From positions 86,473 to 150,472 of the forward strand of contig JADIIX010000052.1 of assembly GCA_027604505.1 (NCBI GenBank): a DNA stretch of 64,000 bases, given 5' to 3'. The position numbers and the translations under genes were made by a program. Of the stretch, positions 37,343 through 47,727 are shown in pieces. The stretch comes from Gonapodya sp. JEL0774 (taxonomy: Eukaryota > Monoblepharomycota > Monoblepharidomycetes > Monoblepharidales > Gonapodyaceae). The notes beneath the pieces were generated by a model, which made no database searches, was not told the origin of the DNA, and saw nothing but the letters and a program-made list of their open reading frames with translations. How positions within the stretch are numbered: position 1 is the stretch's first letter; each line of letters begins with the position of its first letter.

Positions 37343-38636
37343 ATGCCAGTTTCATTTCCATCAGTGATCGTGCGGGCATGTCCTCCACTCTACCGTCCTG
37401 GAGCTTTCGGCCGGGAATCTCTGCGACGCCGCTCCGTGCGCATCGATGGCAGGCGAATCACGCAGTACAAAACGTCTCCTTCGGGCACCGCTTTGCCGAG
37501 ATTCCTTGAGAACGACACCCCAGCCATTTCAGAAATTGCAGATGTCACTCGCAGGGATTTTCGATCTCGTCGTTTTTCGAGTACTCAGTCGATTGACAGT
37601 CCGACCCAACACAACCTCCGAAAGTCGTCTCCTCCTCCCACTGGTTACGCGACGCGACCGGACATCCCAACATTTCACGACACTCTTCTTGCCCCGTCTC
37701 CTCAAATACCTTACTTTCAGTTTGATGAAACAACGCTGAACTTCATGGCAAGCAGACTTGACGAGCTCGGACGAGACCATAATGTGGGGAGTGTGGAGGC
37801 GATTACACAGTCGGAAAGTGGTCGATTTCGACGTGAGGCTGGCATTCTTGTGCCTTTTTGCGTGGTGGACGGGAGACCGTCGGTATTGCTCACCGTACGG
37901 AATACAAAGATGAGAAAGCACACTGGGGAAATCGCACTCCCCGGAGGTGTGAGAGACCCAGAGGATGTGACAATTCAGGACACTGCACGTAAGTTATTGT
38001 CTCCGTGTGAGCTTTGGAGGCATAGTGTAACATCTCCCGGCCATCTCGTCGTTTCAATTGTTTCCTCTAAAGTTCGAGAAACATTTGAAGAGATACACAT
38101 ACGTGACTCTCGTGTCCGCCTCTTGGGATCTCTGCCTCCCGTCCCAGATATATCCGGTTCAACACGAGTGACTCCTTCCGTTGGGTTCGTGGACCTGCCT
38201 AAACACCCTAAAGACCTCCACTACAATATAGACGAAGTGGGTCTTGACCCTTTCCGTTGCTTAATGTCCAATCTATTGCACGTGCCGCTTCACTCGTCAG
38301 GTATCTCGAATCTTTCACCTCACCATAGACCAACTTCTTGACCCCAGCCGGCAGAAATACATGACCTTTCGCAAAACGAAACACAGTATTGCTGTGTTCC
38401 GTGCTGATGACACTACGTCCGTTCCTCCTCCTCATGTCCCTTTGCTGCCCTCTCCAACATCTTTCAACTCGCTCCCCGAACCCTACAGGCAAGAGCTTAT
38501 TGACTATGAGGGTGATCATGGGAGTACAGTTGTGTGGGGTCTTACTGCCTACGTTCTGTCAACGTTGCTGAGAGAGGTGGTGATACCAGCTATTGAGGAT
38601 GCGAAAAGGAGGGCTGAGCGTGTCGAGTCAATATAA
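37343..38636 (+). CDS. Nudix hydrolase, CoA diphosphatase type (NUDT7/8, Pcd1-like)
   Basis: Exons 37343-37988, 38073-38236 and 38301-38636 give 381 aa. The CoA-pyrophosphatase signature is clear: LLTVRNTKMRKHTGEIALPG followed by GGVRDPED. The Nudix box is completed across the first splice junction (DTALRETFEEI), with the metal-binding glutamates. This branch cleaves CoA or its acyl derivatives to phosphopantetheine and 3',5'-ADP, in peroxisomes or mitochondria. The N-terminus is Arg-rich and nearly free of acidic residues for about 60 residues, which suits a mitochondrial presequence; no PTS1 is seen at the C-terminus (ESI). The ATG at 37343 was chosen as the first in-frame Met. Only 114 bp separate it from the DHCR7 stop, on the same strand. 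Confidence 0.88.
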
Positions 38637-38812
38637 TATTACTACTATTGAATGAACTTATAGCATATGGGGAGGATTCATTGCATTCGAAGATGAACCA
38701 ACAAGCGGTTCAACTGTAATATGCAACCACATTCAATCGCAAAACTGCTAGGGAACACGGAGATTTTACTGAGGCACATCGCCGCATCATGGTTTGACTC
38801 CTCAGCGTCGAT

Positions 38813-41005
38813 TTAATGTCCTCCCCCAGCCACAATTACCGCTAAAGACAAAGGCATCACCACACAGCCACTCCCTAGGAGCAACCACGAACCAATTCTG
38901 ATGGCACGGCGATACCTGCTTGACGGCGGCAAGCGTACTCGATGCCATCGGGCGTTGAGGCGAACGCGAAGAGGGTGGAGGGCGAGGTAGAAGAGTGGAG
39001 GAAGACTGGCAATAGGGTTGGTTGCCACAAGAGTAGGAAGGTGTGAATCTCATAGACTCACATGTAACAGAGTCCCACACTTCCTGTGGCGCCGACAACT
39101 GCCAGGACCAAATCGAGCCTCGTTACAACTGCAGCAACAACATACATGGCAGCCAACAACGCAGAAGTGAGTCCGACAAACTCTCTCCTCTCCCTCGCTG
39201 CAACAGCATCTCTCATCTCCGTCCCACTGGTTCCATCGAGATCGTCGTCTTCGCCTCCCGAGAGACGGATTCCCGACCCGGGTGTTGCAAAACGGCGGAA
39301 GATGTTGGACGCGGACATGCGACACGGATAGACTTGCAACGGGATAGATACAAGGGCAAAAAGGCCGATGGCAAGGTGGGCTGCAAGAGCGAGGTGGTTA
39401 GAGGAGGGGTCTGTTGCGGAACGTGAATCAAAAGCGGGTGCGGGCCATTCGGTCACAGACTGGAAGAGGGAGCACATGTTCACGGTACGCAACTCACAAC
39501 TTTGCACGACGTTGCTTCCAACCGCATCCCCAATACTTATGTAACCTGCAACTCCTACTATAATGTAAACAATCGCAGCGGTAATGGTCGACGAGAAGAT
39601 TACTATGGAGGTGTTCCGGTGCGTCGGTACGGGGAGCTCGTTGTGAATGACGAAGAGCTGAGAGGTGTTGTTCAGTGTATTTCGGTGTTAAGACAGCAGC
39701 AATAAGTGAACAATGTTGTTGCAATGTCAAGAACCAGTACAGAAGCGGAAGGTAAAGCACAGAATCCAACTCACGTTCTGATGACATGTGAAAGCAAACA
39801 CAAAAACTGGTAACTTTTGTACCGCCGCCCAGCTCGGCGCCTTGTACCAGCTCCACTCCGCAACAAGAAAGGCTCCCTGGCCGTCCTGTTCATTGGGCAC
39901 TCCCACCACGCAGAACCATACCACCACGAAACACAAGTATGCTGCACAGAGCAGTCCGAAGGCGCTTACGTGGCGTAAGGCGTGCACGGAAGGGAGGAAG
40001 CATACGGGGGCGATGGTAAGGGTAGTGAGGGTGGTAAAGGCCAAGTGGGTGGTGCACCAGGCGGGTAGTAAGGAAGTCAAGGAAGCTGGTGGGTAGAGTC
40101 ATGAGTTTACGAAAAGAGTAGAAGACGCAAGGGACCACTGGAAAGGAGATTCCTTCTGTCGTGTCGGGTTTGCAATTCCAAGTAACAAGTAACCCACCTC
40201 GCAGAGTGTCTGCGGCAACCATTATGTAGGACACCGAAACACCAAAGCATTTTATCGCGACCGCCAAATCAAAGAGAACTGATGCCTGTGGATAGGTAAA
40301 GCGGGCAACATCTGTGAAGGTCACCGGAGGCCGTGTTCCGGCGAGGACCAAGTAGGGGTCCTTGATGTCGGACTGAGGCAACCACGACTTAAAGTTCAGG
40401 GATGAGATGAGAGGAGCCGTAGTTATATCATCGTCCGCATGGAGAAGTAATTCATCCTGTTGACCGCTTGCGACTCCTGCCGTTTGCGGTAGCGCCGTTT
40501 CTGGATTGCTCCTCGAAATGTTTTCGGGCCCAACATCCACATTCTCGTCACCCTCTTCTGCCACTGTTGGTACCGTGCTAGGAATAACACCAGCTGTCTC
40601 GAGCTCGTCCCTTTGATAAAAAAATACTGTCCGAGCTGAAGCTCCGAGAATCTCGAGTCCAAAAGTGGCACACAACCACACTAGGAACACTACTACAAGA
40701 GCAGGGAGAATTCCATAGGTGGCAAAGGCCATCGGCATAGCCAGCATTCCAGTGCCGAGGAGTGTTTTCAGTAGATTCAGGTACGAAGAGAATACCGTAG
40801 CTGTTGGAGACACAACAAGAGGGGAAATGGCGACATTGGAGGTTGAGGAAATCCGTGATGACGGCGATTCACGGTGGGTATTGGTCGGGCTAGAGTCGTT
40901 GGTCCGCACAGAGAGAGCTGGTGTCATTCCCAATTTCGACGACGGTGTGTTCGTGGTGGACCAACCGTTCTGGGACACATGCATAAGAAGTTCCTTCATC
41001 TTCAT
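38813..41005 (-). CDS. amino-acid/auxin permease family transporter (SLC38 / vacuolar AVT-like)
   Basis: Four exons, 41005-40198, 40085-39775, 39657-39062 and 39005-38813, give 635 aa. After a Ser/Thr-rich N-terminus comes the family opening NLLKTLLGTGMLAMP (about residues 75-89), then about ten further hydrophobic helices. LPVFVFAFTCHQN at the second junction and GYISIGDAVGSN are also typical of the AAAP family. A long acidic loop of about 90 residues between helices 2 and 3 resembles that of fungal Avt proteins. The substrate is likely neutral amino acids moved by proton coupling across the vacuolar or plasma membrane, but this cannot be read from sequence. It lies tail to tail with the Nudix gene (176 bp) and shares a 416-bp divergent promoter region with the membrane-protein gene at 41422. 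Confidence 0.85.
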
Positions 41006-41421
41006 CAACGTATTTACAAAGAAGATAACAGTGAAGTTTCTTCACTAGCCCGTACCCGTCACTGTGAACGTCTCATCTCTTGCTTCCAATTTGGCCCACC
41101 GTTAAAATAGATCTTGAGAGGTGTTGAAAACTATTAAAACAGCTACTTCATATAGATTTTGCTGTCTGCGCTTGTCGGAGTATTTGAATTAATGTGTTCT
41201 ATACGGGGGCTGGTCAGCAAGTGGTGGGAGAAGGTGGGAGTCAAGGGCTGAGTGCCCTTGCGAAGCCAACACAACCCGGTCGCGATCATTGTCCTCAAAT
41301 TGATTTTGCCACCCACCCAGTCACGTCTGCGAGCTCTTCTCGCTCTCATCTTTTCATCGTGATTTTCGCGCGTCTTTTTCCTGCACCTTTCCCACGAGAT
41401 AAGGATCGATAGCTCATTCAC
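41006..41421. promoter_or_regulatory. 416-bp divergent promoter region (transporter / membrane protein)
   Basis: The region lies between divergent start codons. A 120-codon reverse frame inside it overlaps the start of the neighbour and shows no family features, so I treat it as noise. Confidence 0.4.
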
Positions 41422-42461
41422 ATGAGCAAAGGCACTTACCTGGATGGTTATGACCGCGACGCCGCCGCCTCGCGAGTTTCTTACCCGTCTGCGCCCTCCT
41501 CGGCCCTCCACACATTGCCTCCAAACGGGACCGGTCGAATGTCTCCAGACATCTCACCACCAAACTACGGGAACACCTTCACAGCGACCCAACCCTTTCA
41601 ATCATCGTCATCTCCGATCCCCTACGATGCCTATCCTTTATACCCAGGTGCCTATTCCAACACAACCGGAGTCCACGTGCTGCCTCCGTACTCTGCCTCC
41701 ACTCAGGTCACCATAGTCTCCCCTTGGAACAGTCCATCGACTCTACGAGTCGTTGAAATGGAGACCGTGGTTGATGACGTGACGTTGTTAGAACGCTTCG
41801 TAAGTTTACCCTGCAACGCAAAGCATCTAATTCTCTCCATCAGCTCACATCACAATCCACCCAATTGATCAAACTTCTATTTGCTCTGAAGAGTTCTGCA
41901 TTATTAATACTCCGCGTGCTGGGTGTCCTCATTTCGGGGGCGTTGCTTGCCACGTCTGCTTCGCTAGCATCTCAGCTTGCTCCGGGATCAGCACATCGAG
42001 GGTGGACGGCTGGGGCACTAGTTGTGGCAGTGTGGGGCGTCGGAGAAGGCTCTGTGGGAGCGGCTATGATGCATAGAAGGTGGACATGGTGGAAGAAGCG
42101 TTTCTTCTAGTGAGTCACGAAATAGTTGGGAGGTATGCGTTCAGAACCCACCCACCACAGCGGTGACACTAACATGGCGACCTCTCCTTTACCCGCCATC
42201 CTTGTCTGTCACAGCTCCATCGCTATTGCCTTCTCGTCCTTCTCCATGTCCTTTTGTGCTACACTCGCCGTCCTTTCCTCCTCCCCCTCCTACGATCTGT
42301 GCACCTACTACGGCATTCCTGGGCCTGAGTATACGCAAGGCCGCTGTGCGGCCCTTTACGGAACCCGGTACTTGCTCTGGGCCGGGGCAATAGTGTGGCT
42401 TGGAGCTTTAGTTGTAGCTTGGCGTGCGTCAGCCCTTATTCGAGCAAACGGACTGGGATAG
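41422..42461 (+). CDS. four-helix membrane protein with PPxY motif
   Basis: Exons 41422-41799, 41844-42109 and 42215-42461 give 296 aa; all introns keep phase. The N-terminal 125 residues are Pro/Ser/Tyr-rich and presumably cytosolic. They contain PPNY (a PPxY WW-domain ligand) and LPPY (an LPxY variant), the type of sites used by Rsp5/NEDD4 ubiquitin ligases. Four hydrophobic helices follow, at about 135-160, 180-200, 215-235 and 270-290, with two Cys in the last external loop (CTYYG and CAALYG). The topology recalls tetraspan or MARVEL-like proteins, but I recognise no family. The close spacing of the intron-split helices supports it being real. Confidence 0.6.
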
Positions 42462-43089
42462 TAGATCGGCCTGGGCTGCGTGAGAGGGTCAGCATTCTCC
42501 GACAATCGCAGATGATAAACCGCCGTTACACTTTTTTGGTAGCAGCTGCAGCATTGTCAGCAATTATGTGATATATGCAAATGTTGTCTTGGTCAGGTTT
42601 CTCCAAACGAGAGCCTTGTGGACTAATGATTGACAAGCGTTATGGAGAATGATAAGATTATGGAGAGGGTGGAAAACGTGATGTCCGTATCCCAAGAATT
42701 GTGCAGAGCTTCTCCACGTTAGTTCTGGCACTGACGGAGATACGTTGATCACGTGTGACATCATATCACGTCCACAACCCAACTTCTCTCTGTAGCTTTT
42801 CATTCTGTGTTCAAAACGTTTTCTCAATGCAAATTCCTCTCGAAAATTAGTAACTTCTCTGCCTGGAAAAACCTCCGGCGAATTATCGTGACGTAATAAT
42901 GACCATTTTCACAAATTGAAACAAATACACTCTCAAAATGATATTCCGCTGTGAACTTGAAGGAATCGATTGACCCCGATTGGTCTTGCTTGATCCCCGA
43001 GACAGTGTTCGGGGAAGGCAAAATGACGACGAAGGCAACGCCGGGTGGTGCTCACTTCTCCACACATTTTCAATTATTACCCAAAACCC
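42462..43089. other. intergenic, no gene seen
   Basis: The stretch is AT-rich around 42520-42960. The small open frames on either strand do not splice together. It should hold the 3' end of the membrane-protein gene and the promoter of the phosphatase gene. An ATG at 43023 opens only a short frame. Confidence 0.4.
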
Positions 43090-46000
43090 ATGCAGCAACC
43101 CAGGCTGCCGGCCGCGACAATACTGCCAGACACTCTCGCCCGCCTTCTCGCTGATAATGCGAGCGCTCAATCATTGGACGACCGGAGAAACCAGGACCGA
43201 CACGCTGGTGGAGCGGACAGTGGCAGTGGGGAATCCCAGGTGGCCGGGAACGTTCTGTTGGTGGATGTTCGACCTCCAACAGACTTCTCACGAGCTCATA
43301 TTGTCGGTGCTGTCAACCTGAACGTGCCGAGTACACTACTGAAGAGGGAGGGTTATAACCACACGAAGATGGCAGATCTTGTGGGAGGGGACACAGGGAA
43401 AGCACTGAGGAAACTGGAAACATTTTCGAACATAATTGGTGGGTCATGCAAGATTGCTGGTCGCGAGCGCAAATTTTGAGTCGAGGATTCAGGATTGGGA
43501 TGTGTTGACATCATTCTTGCACCATGACCTGGCCACGGTGGCAGTTTACGACACCGACTCGGAGAACGCGCTGCCAAATACCTCTCTATTGTCGACTTTG
43601 GTGAAGTTGGAGAAGAGTGCCACCGGAGGTTGCATAGTTGCGTTCCTTAATGGAGGCTTTGAAGGCTTTCGAGCTAAAGTAAGGTTACCCTCCCAAACCA
43701 ATTAGTCACATCTGGAGTTTATCACAGCCCGTCCGTCTTTTAGTTCCCTCAACACATTAGTGATGGCTCCCAGCGATCTCATTCTCTTCCTTCCTCCCTG
43801 CCCACTGGCCTCTCCCTTCACTTGCCCGCGGTCCCACCAACCCCTCCCGTTCCTCAGCACCAGCTGTCTGAATCTCCTCCAGACACTTCTCACACTTCTC
43901 ACACATTTTTGCGTTCCACATCCGCAAATGCTATATTAACGGCGCCTCCAGGCCTCGTGAATCGCGGTCCTCCACGTTTTTTGTACGGCACGGATATTGA
44001 AACGGATCCACCACCGTCTTTTAGAATACTACGCCAACGCCCAGGAGCATCGTTGAGTCCCGATCTTGCCAAAGCCTCCCTCCCGAGCTTTCTGGTTCGC
44101 GTTGCGACAGCTCCTCAGCCCCGGGAGGAGCTTCGGCGGAAGTACAATGCATTGCAGAAGGAAGAAACGGCGCGAATGGGCTTAGCGGCTAAGGCGGGTG
44201 GCCCATATGATCGTGAGTTGCCTTGGTGAAAACGATGTTGAGGTTGGTTTCCTCAGCTCCTTGCACATCCAGCGTTTTCTGTGTCCGTCGGAATAGAGTC
44301 TGGATACAAGAATCGTTATACCAACATCTGGCCTTGTGAGTTAAATGAGCTAGCAATCGTCTCCAAGCACAGTTATTCTAACTTCATCTCGCAACCTGAG
44401 AGACAATTACAACCGAGTTCACCTTCAAGACGCTCCCGCAGGCTCTGACTACATCAATGCCTCACACGTGCGAACATCTAAGCTCTTTTCGCCGGCAATT
44501 CAGGGGACGGGAGCGATGGGACCATCTGGTCCTGCACTCGAAGAATTTGTTTGCACTCAAGGTCCTATCGCGGAGACGGTCGGGGACTTCTGGCAAATGG
44601 TGAGGTACAAGTCTTAAAAGACAGTTAACGCTCCATCAGGTGTTCGTCGGATGCAATCCCTTTGTGTATTTTCCATTCGCCGTCCGATAGGTATGGCAAG
44701 AGAACAGCCGTCTTGTGGTGATGCTCGCAAGGGAAGATGAATCAGGGCGCAAAAAATGTCACAAGTGAGGGTGTACTCAGTCGGTGGTGAATCTCTTAAC
44801 TTGTTTAATGCACTAGTTCCCTCAGATACTGGCCTGACGCTGCTATGCCGGTCCTCGATCTCTCACCGCAGCTGACAGTCAGATTCATTTCTTCATGGAG
44901 TCCACCATATGCACCCACTGTCATCTCTTGTCGTCTTTTTGAACTGTCGCGACGCGACGCAACCGTACCGACTTTGTTACTAGACACGCGCATTATTTGC
45001 CAAGTCGTCTACGAAGGGTGGGACGATCACAATGTACCGGACGTTAAAGAGCTCTCCAAGCTGCTTTCTTTATATGATGAGGCAATGACGATTTTGACTA
45101 AGTTTGAAGCCACTCAAAACAGTACATCAACGACCGCTATAGGGCCTTCGGTAGTGCACTGTAGTGCTGGATGTGGACGAAGTGGAACATTTTGCGCTTT
45201 GCGATGGATCAATGATGCTCGCTCAAAGGGGGCTGGTTTACCGTTGAAAGCTACTTCCAGTAATGGAGTTGGACAGGACTCATTATTCGGGAAACCCAAA
45301 GATTCGGGAGAAGATGACTTGGTGTTTGCAGTCGTCAGGCGATTGAGGGAGCAGAGGCTTCTGTGAGCGCTCTACTGCATATCCTTAAACTTATTGATTC
45401 ATTGACTGGTGTCTCTATTATAGCCTCGTACAAACGTTCTCGCAATTTTGTCTTCTATATGAAACTCTGCTCCTTAATGCAGTGCACAGTGATTCTTCAC
45501 CAGGAGAGGTGGCCACAAGAGCTTCTGTCGCCGACTGGCTACGTGCAAATGTTGAAAGCAGCGTTTCTATGGGTGGGATTGAATCAAGTGGAACAGTTAC
45601 AAACCAGGACAATACTCACGGAACCGAGACAGTGAACTTGTCGGCACGGACCACGACGGCTTCGGTGAAAGGGCTCAGTTCGAACCCTTGCGAAGGTGAC
45701 TCTTTTCGCTCAACCCCAGAGATTCGAGGAATCAACAAAATTTGCGCAAGCGAGGCAGGAAGGGTGCCTGAATGGACGAAAGCTGATGCAACAGGTGAAA
45801 AGGTGATGGTTGACAGGGGAAAAGGCACCGTACGTCCGATGACGGAGACTTTTTTGGCAAAAAGGACCTCAGTCGGTCAAGGACTAGTGAATGCGAATGC
45901 TGTGGTGGAGCGCGTCGCACCACAATCGATCGCTGTGGTGGAACGCGTTTCATCACAGTCAACCGTGAAGGGGGGAGACGTCTTCGTACTGCCAACCTCT

Positions 46001-46186
46001 GTGAAGGGTGTCGCGACCAAGCCAGTGATCAAGGCACCAGAATCAACACAGCCGGTTACATCGGTAGGGAGTCTCTCACAAAGGTCAAACGAACAGGCGT
46101 CAACAGAACCTTCTGGCCCGGAAAAGCTCGTGAAAGATTCTTCCGGCTCATGCGGAGGCATTGTAACTACGAACGACGCCTTGTGA
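43090..46186 (+). CDS. protein tyrosine phosphatase with N-terminal rhodanese/Cdc25-like domain
   Basis: Exons: 43090-43380, 43493-43678, 43744-44212, 44273-44335, 44373-44599, 44691-44764, 44817-45362 and 45424-46186, about 872 aa. Residues about 55-160 form a rhodanese-like domain ([20 protein letters not shown]). The PTP domain runs from about 330 to 620. It has the NRVxL and DYINASHV blocks, [28 protein letters not shown] and the P-loop [11 protein letters not shown], where Cys552 is the nucleophile. This architecture matches fungal Pyp1/Pyp2-type phosphatases that inactivate MAP kinases. The WPD loop reads WDDHNVP: the catalytic Asp is kept but the Pro is replaced. The C-terminus is disordered, with a doubled VVERV repeat. 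Weak points: the first intron (43381-43492) and a 37-nt intron at 44336-44372, shorter than any other here. Confidence 0.82.
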
Positions 46187-46515
46187 GAAGGAAAAAGATC
46201 CCTCTCGATTAAACGTGGGTAGCATAGCTGTCACCAAAGCAGGCAAGAGAGCATCCATGTCTGGATTGCGGACTGCGTAGCTTGGCACGCCAAGATAAAA
46301 GGATTTGATGAAACTGGGCGTCACATAAACCAAGCCCATAGCAACTTGTATGCATTGACATTTGGATTGTACTTTGATTACTAAAGATGCAACGGATACC
46401 ATAGACTGAATGAAGTCGACTCGAAGAGCGTCTAGATTTTAAATTTTCTAAACGGTGATGAATGTACAGTAAATTTAGCTCTTCTGGGAAGGCCATCCAC
46501 AATGAAATACTACAG
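46187..46515. other. spacer between convergent genes
   Basis: The stretch is 329 bp with no supported gene. It should contain the 3' UTRs of the phosphatase and SET-protein genes, which face each other. Confidence 0.45.
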
Positions 46516-47489
46516 TTATGCTTGCACTCTTATCTGCTCGTCCGCCTCAATCATGCCGCGAATATGTGGGGCAAGTGCATAGTTACCAAGCTTGTCGCGA
46601 GGAAGAAATTTTGCTCCACGAACCAAACGGACACACTGGGAACATAACCAGAGTCGCATAGTGAAATGGGCCCGAATTTTGAAAAAGGGTGGGAAAATGG
46701 TTAGAAAATATAGACTCCTAGTACTTGAAACGGTCCGCCTGGGAAGCCGCAGTTGAATTCCTACATTTTCACTTCCGCACCAGCACTCAAATGGCTGGTC
46801 CATCTCCCACTCGGTTGAGGGATAGAAGAATGTGAGTTCATCACCCTCAGCCAGGTCCTTGTTGGCAACGACACGGTGGTTGGGAATATCTAGGAGAGTT
46901 GAAGGGGTGCACGAGTGGTTCCTTCAACGTTCCAAACAAGAAAATGGTATTCGTGTTTAACTGGATGGTGGAGACAAAGCCTGGTACGAAGACTTTTGGC
47001 GAATGAGAAAGATGACACTCACATAAATACGAGCTCGGAGTTAAGTTCGACGTGCTCGTCCGGACCGACTTGTACAGTGGTGTACCTGACAGATTCCGAC
47101 CAATTTAACGGGAGTTTCAGGCACTGTGCTCGCTTGCAAGTGATAAGGAACCCTCTGCAATCATGGCGAGCAGTACCAGGCTTGCCATTCATCCCTTGCG
47201 CACGTTATCATACACACCTCTTGGTCGCTCTAGTCAGGCCCTCTAGCTTAGCAATTGAATCACCCTTCTTAAACGCTCTTTTTGTGACCAACTGGGGTAT
47301 TGAATGAATTCGGAACGGACCGATCAGCAAAGAATGAAGAAGTGCGATGACAGCCATGCTGACCTTGGATGACAAGTTGTCTCCAAATTTAATTTCAAAG
47401 AGCTCGGGATGTTTAAGCGGCATTCCAGAAACGTTTTGAGGAGATGTTGGGAGCGATGCCGCATCCAAGATTGCAACTGCAGCAGACAT
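46516..47489 (-). CDS. small SET-domain protein (putative lysine methyltransferase)
   Basis: Five exons, 47489-47364, 47291-47218, 47085-47023, 46921-46765 and 46635-46516, give 179 aa. The SET hallmarks appear only after splicing: VELNSELVFMNHSC (NHSC at 89-92), EGDELTFFYPS with the cofactor-pocket Tyr, and a post-SET-like WEMDQPFECWCGSENC. Cys92 and the three Cys of the CWCGSENC segment could bind zinc. Nearly the whole protein is the SET fold, as in a compact family of fungal and plant SET proteins with no other domains. Substrate is unknown. The first intron (47292-47363) is a multiple of three and could be retained. Its neighbour upstream, the epoxide hydrolase, ends 238 bp away on the same strand. 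Confidence 0.8.
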
Positions 47490-47727
47490 TTTGGATTTGA
47501 GCGATGATTGATTTGCGGGAAGTTGGAATGCCGATGCTTGTGTAAAGGAATGGAATGTGTGTTGCGCTTGCTTTTATGGAGACGCGGAATCTGCTCCGGA
47601 ACTGAACCAAGCGCTGAGTGCGGAGGAGCTGCCTGACCATCGAAAATATGACGGTCATTGTATTTGTTTTGACGAAAAGCTGTTTCAATGAGAAAACTTC
47701 TGTATATTCAAGAACTGGCATTGCTTT

